Positions 51,530-60,319 are shown, counted from the stretch's first letter. The stretch: DNA of 64,000 bases from an uncultured Eubacteriales bacterium (GCA_934502885.1 CAKSUT010000004.1:62001-126000); one strand, 5' to 3'. Program-made: numbers and translations. The notes: generated by a model from the letters alone, not told the origin.

Positions 51530-52171
51530 ATGGAGATAAATCTCAAAAGTGCGGTGTCGGCGTTCTTAAGGGCATTTCTCGCAGGAATTTCCATAGGAAT
51601 CGGAGGAACGGTGTTTCTTTCGTGCGACAACAGATATATCGGCTCGTTTCTCTTTGCGATAGGACTCTTTCTCATATTTTCCTACGGACTCAATCTGTTT
51701 ACGGGAAAGGTCGGCTACGCACTCGAAAATCCGCCGTCGTATTTGCTGTTTCTCGTGATAGTATGGCTTGGCAACTTCGCCGGAACGTTCTTTGTCGCAA
51801 AAGCACTCTCTTTTACAAGAACATTCCCGGCAATAGGAGAGAAAGCACTCGCACTCTGTGAGACAAAAGCCGCCGATAATCCCGTCAGCATACTCATACT
51901 TGCGTTTTTCTGCGGACTTATGATGTATCTTGCGGCGGACGGGTATAAGAAAAGCGACAACGTAATCCGTAAGTACTTGTCGGTGTTTCTGCCCGTCATG
52001 ATATTTATCTTAAGCGGCTTTGAGCATTGCGTCGCGAATATGTACTACTACTCCCTCAGCTCCTTTTTCGGTGCGAAAGAGTTTGTGTACCTCTTGATAA
52101 TGACGCTCGGCAACGCTCTCGGTTCGTTCCTTTTCCCGGTTGTACATATGCTCTTAGACAAAACCGAATAA
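51530..52171 (+). CDS. Formate/nitrite transporter (FNT) family channel
   Basis: Membrane channel of 213 residues with six hydrophobic helices. Family markers are LRAFLAGISIGIGGTVFLS, GLNLFTGKVGY, WLGNFAGTFF, and the channel His in LSGFEHCVANMYYYSLSSFF followed by LGNALGSFL. FNT channels pass small anions such as formate, nitrite, hydrosulfide or lactate; which one is not evident. The protein is shorter than the usual 260-280 residues, with short loops and tails. GGAG precedes the ATG, 18 bp after the HAD gene. Ends the operon. Confidence 0.88.
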   Translation: MEINLKSAVSAFLRAFLAGISIGIGGTVFLSCDNRYIGSFLFAIGLFLIFSYGLNLFTGKVGYALENPPSYLLFLVIVWLGNFAGTFFVAKALSFTRTFPAIGEKALALCETKAADNPVSILILAFFCGLMMYLAADGYKKSDNVIRKYLSVFLPVMIFILSGFEHCVANMYYYSLSSFFGAKEFVYLLIMTLGNALGSFLFPVVHMLLDKTE

Positions 52172-52186
52172 CTTTGACTTTACGAA

Positions 52187-52209
52187 ACGGTGTCGCACTA
52201 TGATGCCGT
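52187..52209 (+). terminator. Probable terminator after the FNT gene
   Basis: ACGGTGTCG/TGATGCCGT (9 pairs, three of them G-T) with a 5-nt loop, followed by CCTTTTGTTGTTTTT. Confidence 0.6.
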
Positions 52210-52258
52210 CCTTTTGTTGTTTTTGAATACTTTTCCGGAATATGCGTGCGTTTTTCTA

Positions 52259-52287
52259 TAGACTTAGACTGCATAATGAGTTATAAT
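52259..52287 (+). promoter_or_regulatory. Promoter of the sugar isomerase-like gene
   Basis: TAGACT at 52259-52264, 17 bp spacer, TATAAT at 52282-52287. Confidence 0.55.
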
Positions 52288-52330
52288 TGTATTGTGTTAA
52301 GGTAGTTTATCACGAAAGGATGGTTTGAAT

Positions 52331-53104
52331 ATGCGTATAGGAGCACAAATGTTTACTGTCAGAGATTACTGCAAGGACACAAACGGACTTGCCGAGACTC
52401 TGAAAAAAATTGCCGATATCGGCTACAAAACCGTTCAGGTGTCGGGTACTTGCCCGTTTGACGCCGAATGGCTTCGAAATGAGCTTGACAAAAACAGTCT
52501 TGACTGCGTAATAACACATACGCCGCTCGACAGAATTATCAACGAAACTGAAAAGGTTATCGAAGAGCACAAGATTTTCGGCTGTAAGTATATCGGACTC
52601 GGCTGTATGCCCAAATACTCCGAGATGACGAAAGAGTCGGTCGATGAGTTTATTTCTTCGGCACTCCCTGCGGCTGAAAAAATAGGGGACGCCGGCTGTA
52701 TGTTTATGTATCACAACCACGCGCACGAGTTTGATGTAAAGCTCGACGGCGTTGACGGACCGATACTCGATTACCTCGCCTCAAAATTTCCTGCCGGAAC
52801 AATGGGATTTACTCTCGATACTCACTGGGTGAAGGTCGGCGGATATGACCCCGTAGAATATCTCGAAAAGCTTAAAGGCCGTACACCTTGCGTTCATTTC
52901 AAAGATCTTGTTTACGATGATGAGGGCAAATCAAAATTTGCGCCTGTCGGAAGCGGACTTCTCGATTTCGATGCGATTATCGCCGCCTGCGAAAAGCTCG
53001 GCGTTGAATACGCGCTTGTTGAACAGGACGACTGCTACGGCAGAGACCCGTTCGAGTGTCTTAAGGAGAGCTACGATTACTTAAAGAGCAAGGGACTTGA
53101 CTGA
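52331..53104 (+). CDS. Sugar phosphate isomerase/epimerase-like (AP endonuclease 2 fold)
   Basis: Protein of 257 residues with the xylose-isomerase-like TIM barrel: IGAQMFTVRDYC, IADIGYKTVQVSGTCPF, CKYIGLGCMP, MFMYHNHAHEFD (metal His), GFTLDTHWVKVGGYDP, CVHFKDLV and ALVEQDDCYGRDPFEC. Family members interconvert sugars or inositol derivatives using a divalent metal. ATG 52331 follows GAAAGGA by 10 bp; a TTG at 52325 is too close. Monocistronic, facing galM across a terminator; both deal with sugars. Confidence 0.87.
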   Translation: MRIGAQMFTVRDYCKDTNGLAETLKKIADIGYKTVQVSGTCPFDAEWLRNELDKNSLDCVITHTPLDRIINETEKVIEEHKIFGCKYIGLGCMPKYSEMTKESVDEFISSALPAAEKIGDAGCMFMYHNHAHEFDVKLDGVDGPILDYLASKFPAGTMGFTLDTHWVKVGGYDPVEYLEKLKGRTPCVHFKDLVYDDEGKSKFAPVGSGLLDFDAIIAACEKLGVEYALVEQDDCYGRDPFECLKESYDYLKSKGLD

Positions 53105-53124
53105 TAAAACGGGCATATGTGTAA

Positions 53125-53161
53125 AAGCACCTCCGCACGGTGAAACCGCGCGGAGGTGCTT
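53125..53161. terminator. Bidirectional terminator
   Basis: Perfect 12 bp stem AAGCACCTCCGC/GCGGAGGTGCTT with a 13-nt loop, between convergent genes. Confidence 0.92.
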
Positions 53162-53183
53162 CTCATATAGTTTAAGGCTTTAC

Positions 53184-54212
53184 TCAGATGAATCTGAAGA
53201 GAGTGATGTAGTCGTACTTCTCGCCGGCACGGAGAATTGCGCCGCCGTGGTTGGGACTGTCGGGAGCAAACTGCGTTTCGAGGCAGAGAGCTTCTCTTCT
53301 TGTCTGCGGAACTCCGCCCTTGAAAGGAACGGGACCCTTAATTCCGTTGCCGGAATAGAGCTGTACGCAGGGTTTGTTGGTGTAAACTTGCATCGTGAGC
53401 TTGTCGCCGCTCAGCTCACATCCGAGACCGAGTTTCTTACCGGCGTACTTTATGCTCTCGGTGGGGTTTAAGATAAAGTTGTGGTCGTAACCGTGACCGA
53501 TTGCATTCTGATCGTAGTCGGCGTCAATGTCGCGTCCCACAAGCTTCGGCTCGCGGAAGTCGAAGGGAGTGCCGGCAACATCTCTTTCCTCAACGGGAAT
53601 GAGATCCTTGTCAACAGCGGAGAACTTGTCGGCGTGAATCGTGAGCTTGTGACCCATAATGTCGCCGTTTGCGTAGCCGTTGAGATTGAAATAGGAGTGG
53701 TTTGTCATGTTGAGAATTGTGTCCTTGTCGCTGACAGCCTGATACTCAATCGAGAAGTCGCCGCCCTTTACGGTAAATGTAACAGTAACTTCAAGGTTTC
53801 CGGGATAGTTTTCGTCGCCGTCAGGGCTGAAAAGGGAGAATACCGCCTTTTCGGCACCGCAGCGGCAGCTTGTTTTTACGTCCCAGAAACGGACATTGAA
53901 TCCGACGTTGCCGCCGTGAAGGTGCTTTACACCGCCCTCATTGCAGTTGAGCTGTATTTCTTCTCCGTTGAGAGTGAACTTGCCGCCTCTTATTCTGTTT
54001 GCGTAACGTCCAACGGTCGAACCCTGATATCCGCCGCCCGTGAGATAACCCTCAAGCGTGTCAAAGCCGCACACTACGTCAACTCCGTCAACAACGAGGC
54101 TCTGAACGATGCCTCCGAAATTGAGTATCGTCGCCTTTACTCTGTCGCTTTCGAGAGTGTAGGCGATTACTTCTCTGCCGTCCTTGTCTTTGTCAAATAC
54201 TCTTGTCTGCAT
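53184..54212 (-). CDS. galM: Aldose 1-epimerase (galactose mutarotase)
   Basis: Enzyme that interconverts alpha and beta anomers of galactose or glucose. The 342-residue chain has TILNFGGIVQSLVV, GSTVGRYANRIRGGKFTLNG, KHLHGGNVGFNVRFW, the catalytic His in NMTNHSYFNLNG, GHGYDHNFIL, and the catalytic Glu in CLETQFAPDSPNH. The ATG at 54224 (4 codons earlier) directly abuts its AAAGGA, so 54212 is more likely, though 54224 looks more like family N-termini. It lies 36 bp downstream of the DUF4965 gene and is probably in the same transcript. No signal peptide. Confidence 0.93.
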   Translation of the reverse strand: MQTRVFDKDKDGREVIAYTLESDRVKATILNFGGIVQSLVVDGVDVVCGFDTLEGYLTGGGYQGSTVGRYANRIRGGKFTLNGEEIQLNCNEGGVKHLHGGNVGFNVRFWDVKTSCRCGAEKAVFSLFSPDGDENYPGNLEVTVTFTVKGGDFSIEYQAVSDKDTILNMTNHSYFNLNGYANGDIMGHKLTIHADKFSAVDKDLIPVEERDVAGTPFDFREPKLVGRDIDADYDQNAIGHGYDHNFILNPTESIKYAGKKLGLGCELSGDKLTMQVYTNKPCVQLYSGNGIKGPVPFKGGVPQTRREALCLETQFAPDSPNHGGAILRAGEKYDYITLFRFI

Positions 54213-54248
54213 GGTAAATTTCATCCTTTCTTTATGTCTTTTGTTCGA

Positions 54249-56153
54249 TTATATATCGTATTTTGCTATTTTACTTTCGTAAAGAAGCTTCATGAAGAGA
54301 CCGCCGATAACGCTTCTGTGCCTGAAATGACGATGCTCGGCAGTTATTGTATAGTACCAGTCTGTCATGGGTACACGGGAGAGAGTGTAGTTGTACATTG
54401 TCCAAAGCGGTTCAACGAACTTCTCAAACTCATCGTCGGTCTCGGTCATAGTCGCCGTCCACACAAGCCAATCGGATTTTGTGTACGTCTCACGGTTGTC
54501 AAGCGGCATTCCGTAGGGGTTGATGTGCGTGAAATTGGATGCAAGCTCGCCTCTGAAAGTACCCTTCGGGAAAATTCCGAGATCAAAAACCTTGTCCCAA
54601 ACCGCATTGTATTTAAGGCTGAAAGTTTCCGGACGGTCAAATGCAAGTCTGTAGGAACCGTCTTCATTCTTGGCACGCTCAATCCACGAAAGCGCCATAT
54701 CTTTTGCGGTCTTTATCATCTCTTCGTAGGTCGCATGGTCGCCGGTCATGTCGCAGATAATGCCGTAAGCGGCAATACCCATTATAGCCTTGAGCGAGAG
54801 GTTGCAGTTGTGCGCAAGATGACCTGCAAAGTCGTCGGTGCAGAGCTGATTTGCCGGATCGTTGCCGTTGTCTATGAGGTACTTTACCCATTTTGAGAGC
54901 GTGCCGAGGTGGCTCTTTGCAAACTCAACATCCTCGGAAGCGATTGCAGCCGCAGCCTCCATTATGAGCATATTGCCGCATTCCTCAACGGGCATCTGCA
55001 TTTCCGATTTGGGAGTGTCTTTCCAGTTCTCGCCGTATTTCTGACCGTTGAGGAGAGGATACTGACCGACGTCGTGCGGTGCAAAGTCGTATGTCCAAAC
55101 ATCGCTCGCCGCATACTTGTAAATGGGGCGCATCATGCCCTTGACAAGCTCGGGGTTGTAGAGTAAGAACATAGGTATCGACGGATAGCTTACGTCAACC
55201 GTTGCCGCACATCCGTTGGAGAAACATTCTTTGGAAATGTAAAGAATGCTTCCGTCTTCATCAAGAACGAGTTTGTGTGCCGCAAGAGCCTGTCTGTAGG
55301 CGAGAAGAAGCATTTCTGCATACTTTGTACCACCTGCACGGCAAGCGTCAGCATACATCATATCGGAGAACGATTCGCATATGTCGAACAGCTCCTCGTA
55401 TTCCTCCGAAGCCTTGTCGAGAGCTTCAGTTATCGTTTCGCCGCCATGACACCAGTACGACTTCAAATGCTTTCCGAAGTATTCGATACTCTCAATGTCG
55501 TCGTAGCCGACAAGGAAGAGCGCATCGTCGTCAAGCGTGCTTTCAATGCTTACGAACTGCATATCGTTTACCTTATCGGTCTTTATGAAAGCATCCTTGT
55601 CCTTTGCGGCAAGATATGCGTAGCCCCAGTCAATTCTGTGGTCGTCGCCGGAACGGTTGAGAGCATTCTGCTCAAGAGAACCCATCTTTGCGAAAATGAT
55701 GTTTTCGGTTTCGTCGAACTCAACGCCTACCGGCTTTTCTCCCTTCTTGTTGAGGCAGAATTCCTCTGAAAGCTCAAGTTTTACGCTTACCGTGTGCTTT
55801 TCCTTTGATTCATAGTAAGCGTAAATATAGCTTACCGGGCGTGTGAGGTAATAAAAATCGTCAATTATGAGGGGAGACGTAAAGTTCACGTGAAGCGTGA
55901 TGCCGCCTGCCTCAAATGTGTAAAACGTGCTTGTTGCGGAATAATCGAAAGCAACCTGATTCGCCTTTCCGATTCCCTCGGGAATACCCATAAAGCAGTA
56001 GCTCTTGCCGTCAACGGTGACGATGCCGTTGAATGTGAAGTCCGAACCCGTCCAGTGCATGACGGTGCTTTCGTTGAGCTTGTCGGATTTCGACCATACG
56101 GAAGTGAAGGGGTCGATTGTGATGAGCGGTATCGCCGGCGGACGTAATTTCAT
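54249..56153 (-). CDS. DUF4965/glutaminase A-like protein
   Basis: Protein of 634 residues in the group of DUF5127-DUF4965-DUF1793 proteins annotated as glutaminase or glycoside-hydrolase-like. N-terminal part: PPAIPLITIDPFTSVWSKSD, GKSYCFMGIPEGIGKANQVA. Central helical barrel: AYRQALAAHKLVLDEDG, PSIPMFLLYNPELVKGMMRP, WTYDFAPHDVGQYPL and CGNMLIMEAAAA. End: KYNAVWDKVFDLGIFP, NPYGMPLDNRETYTKSDW, HFRHRSVIGGLFMKLLYE. No signal peptide, unlike fungal glutaminase A, so intracellular. ATG 56153 is 8 bp after GGAGG. Fits an (alpha/alpha)6 glycosidase-like role with galM downstream. Confidence 0.87.
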   Translation of the reverse strand: MKLRPPAIPLITIDPFTSVWSKSDKLNESTVMHWTGSDFTFNGIVTVDGKSYCFMGIPEGIGKANQVAFDYSATSTFYTFEAGGITLHVNFTSPLIIDDFYYLTRPVSYIYAYYESKEKHTVSVKLELSEEFCLNKKGEKPVGVEFDETENIIFAKMGSLEQNALNRSGDDHRIDWGYAYLAAKDKDAFIKTDKVNDMQFVSIESTLDDDALFLVGYDDIESIEYFGKHLKSYWCHGGETITEALDKASEEYEELFDICESFSDMMYADACRAGGTKYAEMLLLAYRQALAAHKLVLDEDGSILYISKECFSNGCAATVDVSYPSIPMFLLYNPELVKGMMRPIYKYAASDVWTYDFAPHDVGQYPLLNGQKYGENWKDTPKSEMQMPVEECGNMLIMEAAAAIASEDVEFAKSHLGTLSKWVKYLIDNGNDPANQLCTDDFAGHLAHNCNLSLKAIMGIAAYGIICDMTGDHATYEEMIKTAKDMALSWIERAKNEDGSYRLAFDRPETFSLKYNAVWDKVFDLGIFPKGTFRGELASNFTHINPYGMPLDNRETYTKSDWLVWTATMTETDDEFEKFVEPLWTMYNYTLSRVPMTDWYYTITAEHRHFRHRSVIGGLFMKLLYESKIAKYDI

Positions 56154-56181
56154 TTGTTTTTCCTCCATTGCTGTAAATAAC

Positions 56182-56195
56182 GGTAACATATTACC
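56182..56195. promoter_or_regulatory. Small palindrome in the DUF4965 leader
   Basis: GGTAA-CATA-TTACC lies 9-22 bp downstream of the minus-strand -10, a possible operator. Short, so chance is not excluded. Confidence 0.3.
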
Positions 56196-56203
56196 ATGCT
56201 CAC

Positions 56204-56232
56204 ATTATAACACATATTTGTGTACATTTCAA
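56204..56232 (-). promoter_or_regulatory. Promoter of DUF4965-galM
   Basis: Minus strand TTGAAA (56232-56227), 17 bp spacer, TATAAT (56209-56204). Confidence 0.8.
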
Positions 56233-56340
56233 TGTAATATTCTGCTGCAATATTGACGTTTCCTACTTTTTTACAGTGTAATCTTATACATTTCCGGCAA
56301 AGCTAAATGCATATCCGGTTATGAAAAGGAGGAATTAGCG

Positions 56341-56526
56341 GTGATAGAAAAAGATGCAGTGCGGCTTTTGTGCTATAGTCGTTTCCGCAGCATGGTGAGG
56401 ATATTCGCATTTAAACACAGAAAACACTTGAAAAATTCACTCTTGCGGAGTATAATTACGGTTGTACGGCATAACAGCCGAAGTAAAGGGCTAAAAGCCT
56501 GTCAGAACAGCGAGGTTGTGAAATGA
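56341..56526 (+). CDS. Possible small basic protein
   Basis: A frame of 61 codons begins with GTG 56341, 9 bp after a strong AAAGGAGG. It is basic (KDAVRLLCYSRFRSMVRIF, then HRKHLKNSLLRS) with no recognised motif, and its stop overlaps the next start by 4 bp. Against it, a good promoter (56428-56456) lies inside it. The ribosome site is the main support. Confidence 0.3.
   Translation: MIEKDAVRLLCYSRFRSMVRIFAFKHRKHLKNSLLRSIITVVRHNSRSKGLKACQNSEVVK
56428..56456 (+). promoter_or_regulatory. Promoter of the YibE/F gene
   Basis: TTGAAA at 56428-56433, 17 bp spacer, TATAAT at 56451-56456. A further weak candidate is TTGACG (56253) with TGTAAT (56277). Confidence 0.7.
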
Positions 56527-57782
56527 ATGCAAAACTAAAAAATGCGGCGATACAGCTTTTGATAGTTTTTTTGTCTGCGCTTGTGCTTGCACTCGGTTAC
56601 ATATGCGCAAAAGGTGAGAAGAACGCTCTCGATAACGAGGACAGAGCGCACAGTACATTTGAGACGGCAAAGGTTATCTCGATCGACGACAAAATAGAGA
56701 TGACGGATATTCCGGATTCACAGGAGGACTATAACCTGCTTCTCACCTGCAAAATGCTCTCTGGTGCCGAAAAAGGCAAAACCGTTCACGCAATTCAGAA
56801 TATCAGCAGTTACCTCAATCAGCAGATCCGACCCGTAACGCAGGGGGATAAGATAATACTCACGCTCGTGGAGGACGCCGCCGGAGAATCGTGGTACTTT
56901 GCGGAATACGTGAGATCCGATATGCTGGCGATGCTTCTTGCGCTGTTCATTCTCGGACTTATAGTTTTCGGTAAGATGAGCGGAGTCAAGACGGTAATCT
57001 CACTTGCACTCACCTGCGGAGCTGTTTTCTATATGCTTATTCCCGCAATATATTCGGGGCAGAGCGCATATCTTTGGTCAATTATCGTATGTCTTTACAT
57101 AATTGTCATGACTCTCTGCATAGTAAACGGTCTTCGCTATATGAGCCTTGCGACGGGACTCGGATGCGTCGCAGGAATAGTTTTTGCGGCGGTTATGATG
57201 CAGATTACCGATAAGGTGATGAAGCTCACGGGCTTTCTTGACGAAACCTCGATGTATCTTTCGTTTATAGATATGAACGGTTCGGTTGACCTCAAGAGCA
57301 TTGTCTTTGCATCGGTTACAATCGGCTGCGTCGGCGCAGTAATGGACGTTGCGGTCGATATATCCGCAGCCCTCCACGAAATCGCAATGAAGCTGAAAAA
57401 GCCGACCTTTTCGGGTCTTATTGAGTCCGGCTTCAACATAGGTCACGATATAATGGGTACAATGTCAAACACGCTTATTCTTGCGCACATAGGAAGCAGT
57501 ATAAGCTTTGTGCTTCTTGTAATCTACAACAGCAGTGACTCCATGCTCTTCCTTTTCAACCGTGAGATAATAGTCGCCGAAGGATTGAAAATACTCATAG
57601 GAAGCCTCGGAATACTTATGACAATACCGCTTTCCACCCTCATATGCGCATTTCTCTATACGCGCCGCAGTTTTATCGAACACAGAAAAGTGACGGAATT
57701 TGAGGACGAAAACGACGAAAACACGGCTGAGCTTTTGGAGCTTGCCGCAACGATGCACGAGGAAGCTGCAAATGATAAATAA
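56523..57782 (+). CDS. YibE/F family membrane protein
   Basis: Membrane protein of 419 residues. An N-terminal helix (LLIVFLSALVLALGYICAK) is followed by an extracellular beta-rich part (about 40-130) and then seven or eight helices, including LALFILGLIVFGKMSGVKTV, and the family segment ASVTIGCVGAVMDVAVDISA followed by GFNIGHDIMGTMSNTLILAH. YibE/F-like proteins are widespread in Firmicutes with unknown function, possibly transport. The C-terminal tail is acidic. GAGG precedes the ATG. Its stop overlaps the trmO start. Confidence 0.9.
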   Translation: MNAKLKNAAIQLLIVFLSALVLALGYICAKGEKNALDNEDRAHSTFETAKVISIDDKIEMTDIPDSQEDYNLLLTCKMLSGAEKGKTVHAIQNISSYLNQQIRPVTQGDKIILTLVEDAAGESWYFAEYVRSDMLAMLLALFILGLIVFGKMSGVKTVISLALTCGAVFYMLIPAIYSGQSAYLWSIIVCLYIIVMTLCIVNGLRYMSLATGLGCVAGIVFAAVMMQITDKVMKLTGFLDETSMYLSFIDMNGSVDLKSIVFASVTIGCVGAVMDVAVDISAALHEIAMKLKKPTFSGLIESGFNIGHDIMGTMSNTLILAHIGSSISFVLLVIYNSSDSMLFLFNREIIVAEGLKILIGSLGILMTIPLSTLICAFLYTRRSFIEHRKVTEFEDENDENTAELLELAATMHEEAANDK

Positions 57783-58506
57783 TGATGAACCGATGTCGGA
57801 GTCGGAAGGCAAAGAACTTTCGTTTCGCGTTATCGCGCATATACGCTCACCGTTCAGGACAAAATTCGGAATACCGCGTCAGAGCGGTTACTGCGACAAC
57901 GTGAAATCCTACATAGAATTTGTGCCTGAGTTTGCAAATCCCGACGCACTTCGTGGGATCGGCGACTTTTCGCATCTGTGGATTTTGTGGTATTTCTCCG
58001 AAGTTGAAAACGGGAGAGAGTGGTCGCCGACGGTTCGTCCGCCGAAGCTCGGAGGAAATAAAAGAGTCGGCGTTTTCGCGACACGCTCGCCGTTCAGACC
58101 GAACCCTATCGGACTTTCTTCGGTGATGCTCATAGGAGTTGAAGAGAACGGCGGAAAACTTCGGATTGCCGTGACCGGAGCCGACCTTATGGACGGGACG
58201 CCTATACTTGATATTAAGCCGTATCTTGCGTATACTGACTCCCACCCGGAGGCAAGCGGAGGTATTTCTGTGAATTTTGCCGAAAGAAAACTCGCGGTTC
58301 ATTTTGCCGAAGAGGCGGATGAGTGCGGCGTACCCGAAGAAACCGTCTGCGGACTTGCGGAGATTCTCGAACAGGATCCGCGACCTGCATATCATGACGA
58401 CCCTGACAGAATATACGGGCTTGTATACTCGGATATAGAAGTAAAATTCAGGGTTGACGATAAAAGCGAAATACTTACGGTTTTGTCAATGGAAAAATGC
58501 AAATAA
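57772..58506 (+). CDS. trmO: tRNA (N6-threonylcarbamoyladenosine37-N6)-methyltransferase TrmO-like
   Basis: SAM-dependent enzyme that methylates N6-threonylcarbamoyladenosine at tRNA position 37. The 244-residue protein has the TsaA/YaeB fold motifs: RVIAHIRSPFRTKFGIPRQS, SHLWILWYFSEV, GNKRVGVFATRSPFRPNPIG, and LDIKPYLAYTDS, plus the C-terminal DPRPAYHDDPDRIYGL. ATG 57772 follows GAGGAAG by 7 bp and overlaps the YibE/F gene by 11 bp. Unrelated by function to the gene it is coupled to. Confidence 0.92.
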   Translation: MINNDEPMSESEGKELSFRVIAHIRSPFRTKFGIPRQSGYCDNVKSYIEFVPEFANPDALRGIGDFSHLWILWYFSEVENGREWSPTVRPPKLGGNKRVGVFATRSPFRPNPIGLSSVMLIGVEENGGKLRIAVTGADLMDGTPILDIKPYLAYTDSHPEASGGISVNFAERKLAVHFAEEADECGVPEETVCGLAEILEQDPRPAYHDDPDRIYGLVYSDIEVKFRVDDKSEILTVLSMEKCK

Positions 58507-58544
58507 TTCGGTCGAAGTTCGTCAAATTATACACAATCGAAAAG

Positions 58545-58573
58545 TTTACTGTTTGTATATATCTGCATAACAT
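58545..58573 (+). promoter_or_regulatory. Possible promoter upstream of the glycine riboswitch
   Basis: TTTACT at 58545-58550, 17 bp spacer, TAACAT at 58568-58573. Weak match, but correctly placed before the aptamer. Confidence 0.4.
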
Positions 58574-58660
58574 TCAGGTGTTATCATTGCTTCATTGAAA
58601 ATTTAACAGCCCGTTGAAACTTTCGGAATCGTTTGTGAAACCGGAAGCGGAGGGGGTTCC

Positions 58661-58732
58661 GGAGAACCTCACGAAAGGTGAGTGCCGAAGGTGTAAGGAA
58701 GCTTCCGCTTCCGATTCTCTCAGGCAAAAGGA
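58661..58732 (+). promoter_or_regulatory. Glycine riboswitch (single aptamer)
   Basis: P1 strand GGAGAA with TTCTC, P2 hairpin CTCAC-GAAA-GGTGAG, the conserved core GTGCCGAAGGTGTAA, P3b hairpin GGAAGC-TTCC-GCTTCC, and the hallmark CTCTCAGGCAAAAGGA. Only one aptamer is seen, unlike the usual tandem. Terminator at 58789 follows, so binding glycine probably prevents termination and switches the symporter on. An upstream CGGAAGCGGA (58642-58651) is a perfect complement of TCCGCTTCCG (58704-58713) in P3b. Confidence 0.92.
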
Positions 58733-58788
58733 TGGAAACCGACATCGCGGATAAAGCTTGCCGCTTGTTATTTTGTATCTTTTTGATT

Positions 58789-58820
58789 GGGGATGCGCCT
58801 TTTCGGTGCGTCCCCTTTTT
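58789..58820 (+). terminator. Riboswitch-controlled terminator
   Basis: GGGGATGCGCC/GGTGCGTCCCC (11 pairs, two G-T) with a 5-nt loop and a TTTTT tail, between the glycine aptamer and the symporter start. Confidence 0.9.
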
Positions 58821-58844
58821 GCGGGCAAAAAAGGAGTATGAAAT

Positions 58845-60269
58845 ATGGAGAATTTCATCAATGCGGTTGAAGCCGTAAATAAGGTTATAAACGACTTCGC
58901 ATGGGGACCCGTAATGCTTGCGCTTCTCGTAGGCACTGGTATCTACCTTACTATCAGAACAGGCTTTATCCAGGTGACAAAATTCGGCTACATCATGAAG
59001 AACACCGTCGGCTCTCTTTTCAGAAAGTCCGACAAAGACCACGGCGCGAACCTCTCGCCTTTTCAGGCAGTTACAACTGCTCTTGCCGGAACCGTCGGCA
59101 CGGGTAACATCGCCGGTGTAACGGGTGCTATCTTCGTAGGCGGTCCCGGTGCGGTTTTCTGGATGTGGGTTTCCGCATTTTTCGGTATGTGTACAAAGTA
59201 CGCCGAAATCGCTCTTGCGGTTAAGTACAGAGAAAAGGACGCTGACGGACGTCACCACGGCGGTCCGATGTACTACATAACAAACGGCCTCGGAAAGAAC
59301 TTCACATGGCTTGCCGTTATCTTCGCAATTCTCGGAACTCTCGCAAGCTTCGGTATCGGAAATATCGCACAGTCGAGCGAAATCACAGGTGCGGTAAGAG
59401 GACTTTTCGGACTTGAGTCCAATAATACCGTAAACCTTATTATAGGTATAGGACTTGCAATAGTTGTAGGTATAGTTGCCATAGGCGGCGTAAAGAGAAT
59501 AGGTCTCGTTACCTCCTATCTCGTCCCCTTTATGGCGATCTTCTACATACTCGCAGGTATCCTCGTAATAATCCTTAGAATTACAGATGTTCCGGCAGCG
59601 TTTGGCCATATCTTTGCGGAAGCATTCTCTTTCAGATCAGTCGGCGGCGGTATCTTCGGATACGTCATCATGTCCGCAATGCGTCAGGGCTTTGCAAGAG
59701 GAGTGTTCTCCAACGAAGCAGGTCTCGGTTCAGCTCCTATCGCTCACGCAGCATCCTCTACTGATGAACCCGTTGAACAGGCTATATGGGGTGTTTTTGA
59801 AGTTTTCATAGATACAATAGTTATCTGCACAATCACCGGTCTTACCGTTGTCCTTGCCGGATTTGATTTTACTCCGGAGTCGCTCGCAACTTTCGGTACA
59901 AAGGGTGCGGCCGCAATTCAGGCGTTCAATGAAATTCTACCCGGAACTCTCGGCGGTACGATGATTGAAATAAGCCTTATCTTCTTTGCCCTTTCCACCA
60001 TTTTCGGTTGGTGTTACTACGGCGGTTCTTGCTTCGCATATCTCACGAAGAACAATAAGGTTCTTGACTTTATATACAAGATTATATTTGTTGCCGTGTG
60101 CGTCGTCGGAGCAATGGGATCCGGTACTCTTATGTGGGATATCGCAGATACTCTCAACGGACTTATGGCCCTTCCGAACCTTATCGCACTTATTCCTCTT
60201 GCAGGCGTTGTTGCAAAGCTCACGAAGGGCTACTTTGCAAAGGTTGACGCAGAGAAGCTTAAGAAATAA
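58845..60269 (+). CDS. Sodium:alanine/glycine symporter (AGCS family)
   Basis: Sodium-coupled amino acid uptake carrier of 474 residues with about ten helices. Family signature segments are GPVMLALLVGTGIYLTIRTG, LSPFQAVTTALAGTVGTGNI, AGVTGAIFVGGPGAVFWMW, KYAEIALAVKYRE, RGVFSNEAGLGSAPIAHAA and IFGWCYYGGSC. AAGGAG precedes the ATG. The glycine riboswitch and terminator upstream point to glycine, probably as an importer for catabolism or as nutrient; alanine is the other usual substrate. Monocistronic. Codon use favours highly expressed codons. Confidence 0.95.
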   Translation: MENFINAVEAVNKVINDFAWGPVMLALLVGTGIYLTIRTGFIQVTKFGYIMKNTVGSLFRKSDKDHGANLSPFQAVTTALAGTVGTGNIAGVTGAIFVGGPGAVFWMWVSAFFGMCTKYAEIALAVKYREKDADGRHHGGPMYYITNGLGKNFTWLAVIFAILGTLASFGIGNIAQSSEITGAVRGLFGLESNNTVNLIIGIGLAIVVGIVAIGGVKRIGLVTSYLVPFMAIFYILAGILVIILRITDVPAAFGHIFAEAFSFRSVGGGIFGYVIMSAMRQGFARGVFSNEAGLGSAPIAHAASSTDEPVEQAIWGVFEVFIDTIVICTITGLTVVLAGFDFTPESLATFGTKGAAAIQAFNEILPGTLGGTMIEISLIFFALSTIFGWCYYGGSCFAYLTKNNKVLDFIYKIIFVAVCVVGAMGSGTLMWDIADTLNGLMALPNLIALIPLAGVVAKLTKGYFAKVDAEKLKK

Positions 60270-60293
60270 GCAAACTTCGGAAACAAAAGAATA

Positions 60294-60319
60294 ACGAGTC
60301 GGATTTAACCCCGGCTCGT
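60294..60319. terminator. Terminator after the symporter
   Basis: ACGAGTCGG/CCGGCTCGT (one G-T pair) with an 8-nt loop, followed by ATCTTTTT. Lies between convergent genes. Confidence 0.88.

Noticed and set aside
53481..54896. Open plus-strand frame of 471 codons across galM and the DUF4965 gene
   Set aside because: It crosses two well-supported minus-strand genes and their gap; no ribosome site or family resemblance.
58600..58660. First aptamer of a tandem glycine riboswitch
   Set aside because: No GCCGAAGG core or CTCAGGCAAAAGG segment is present upstream of the single aptamer.
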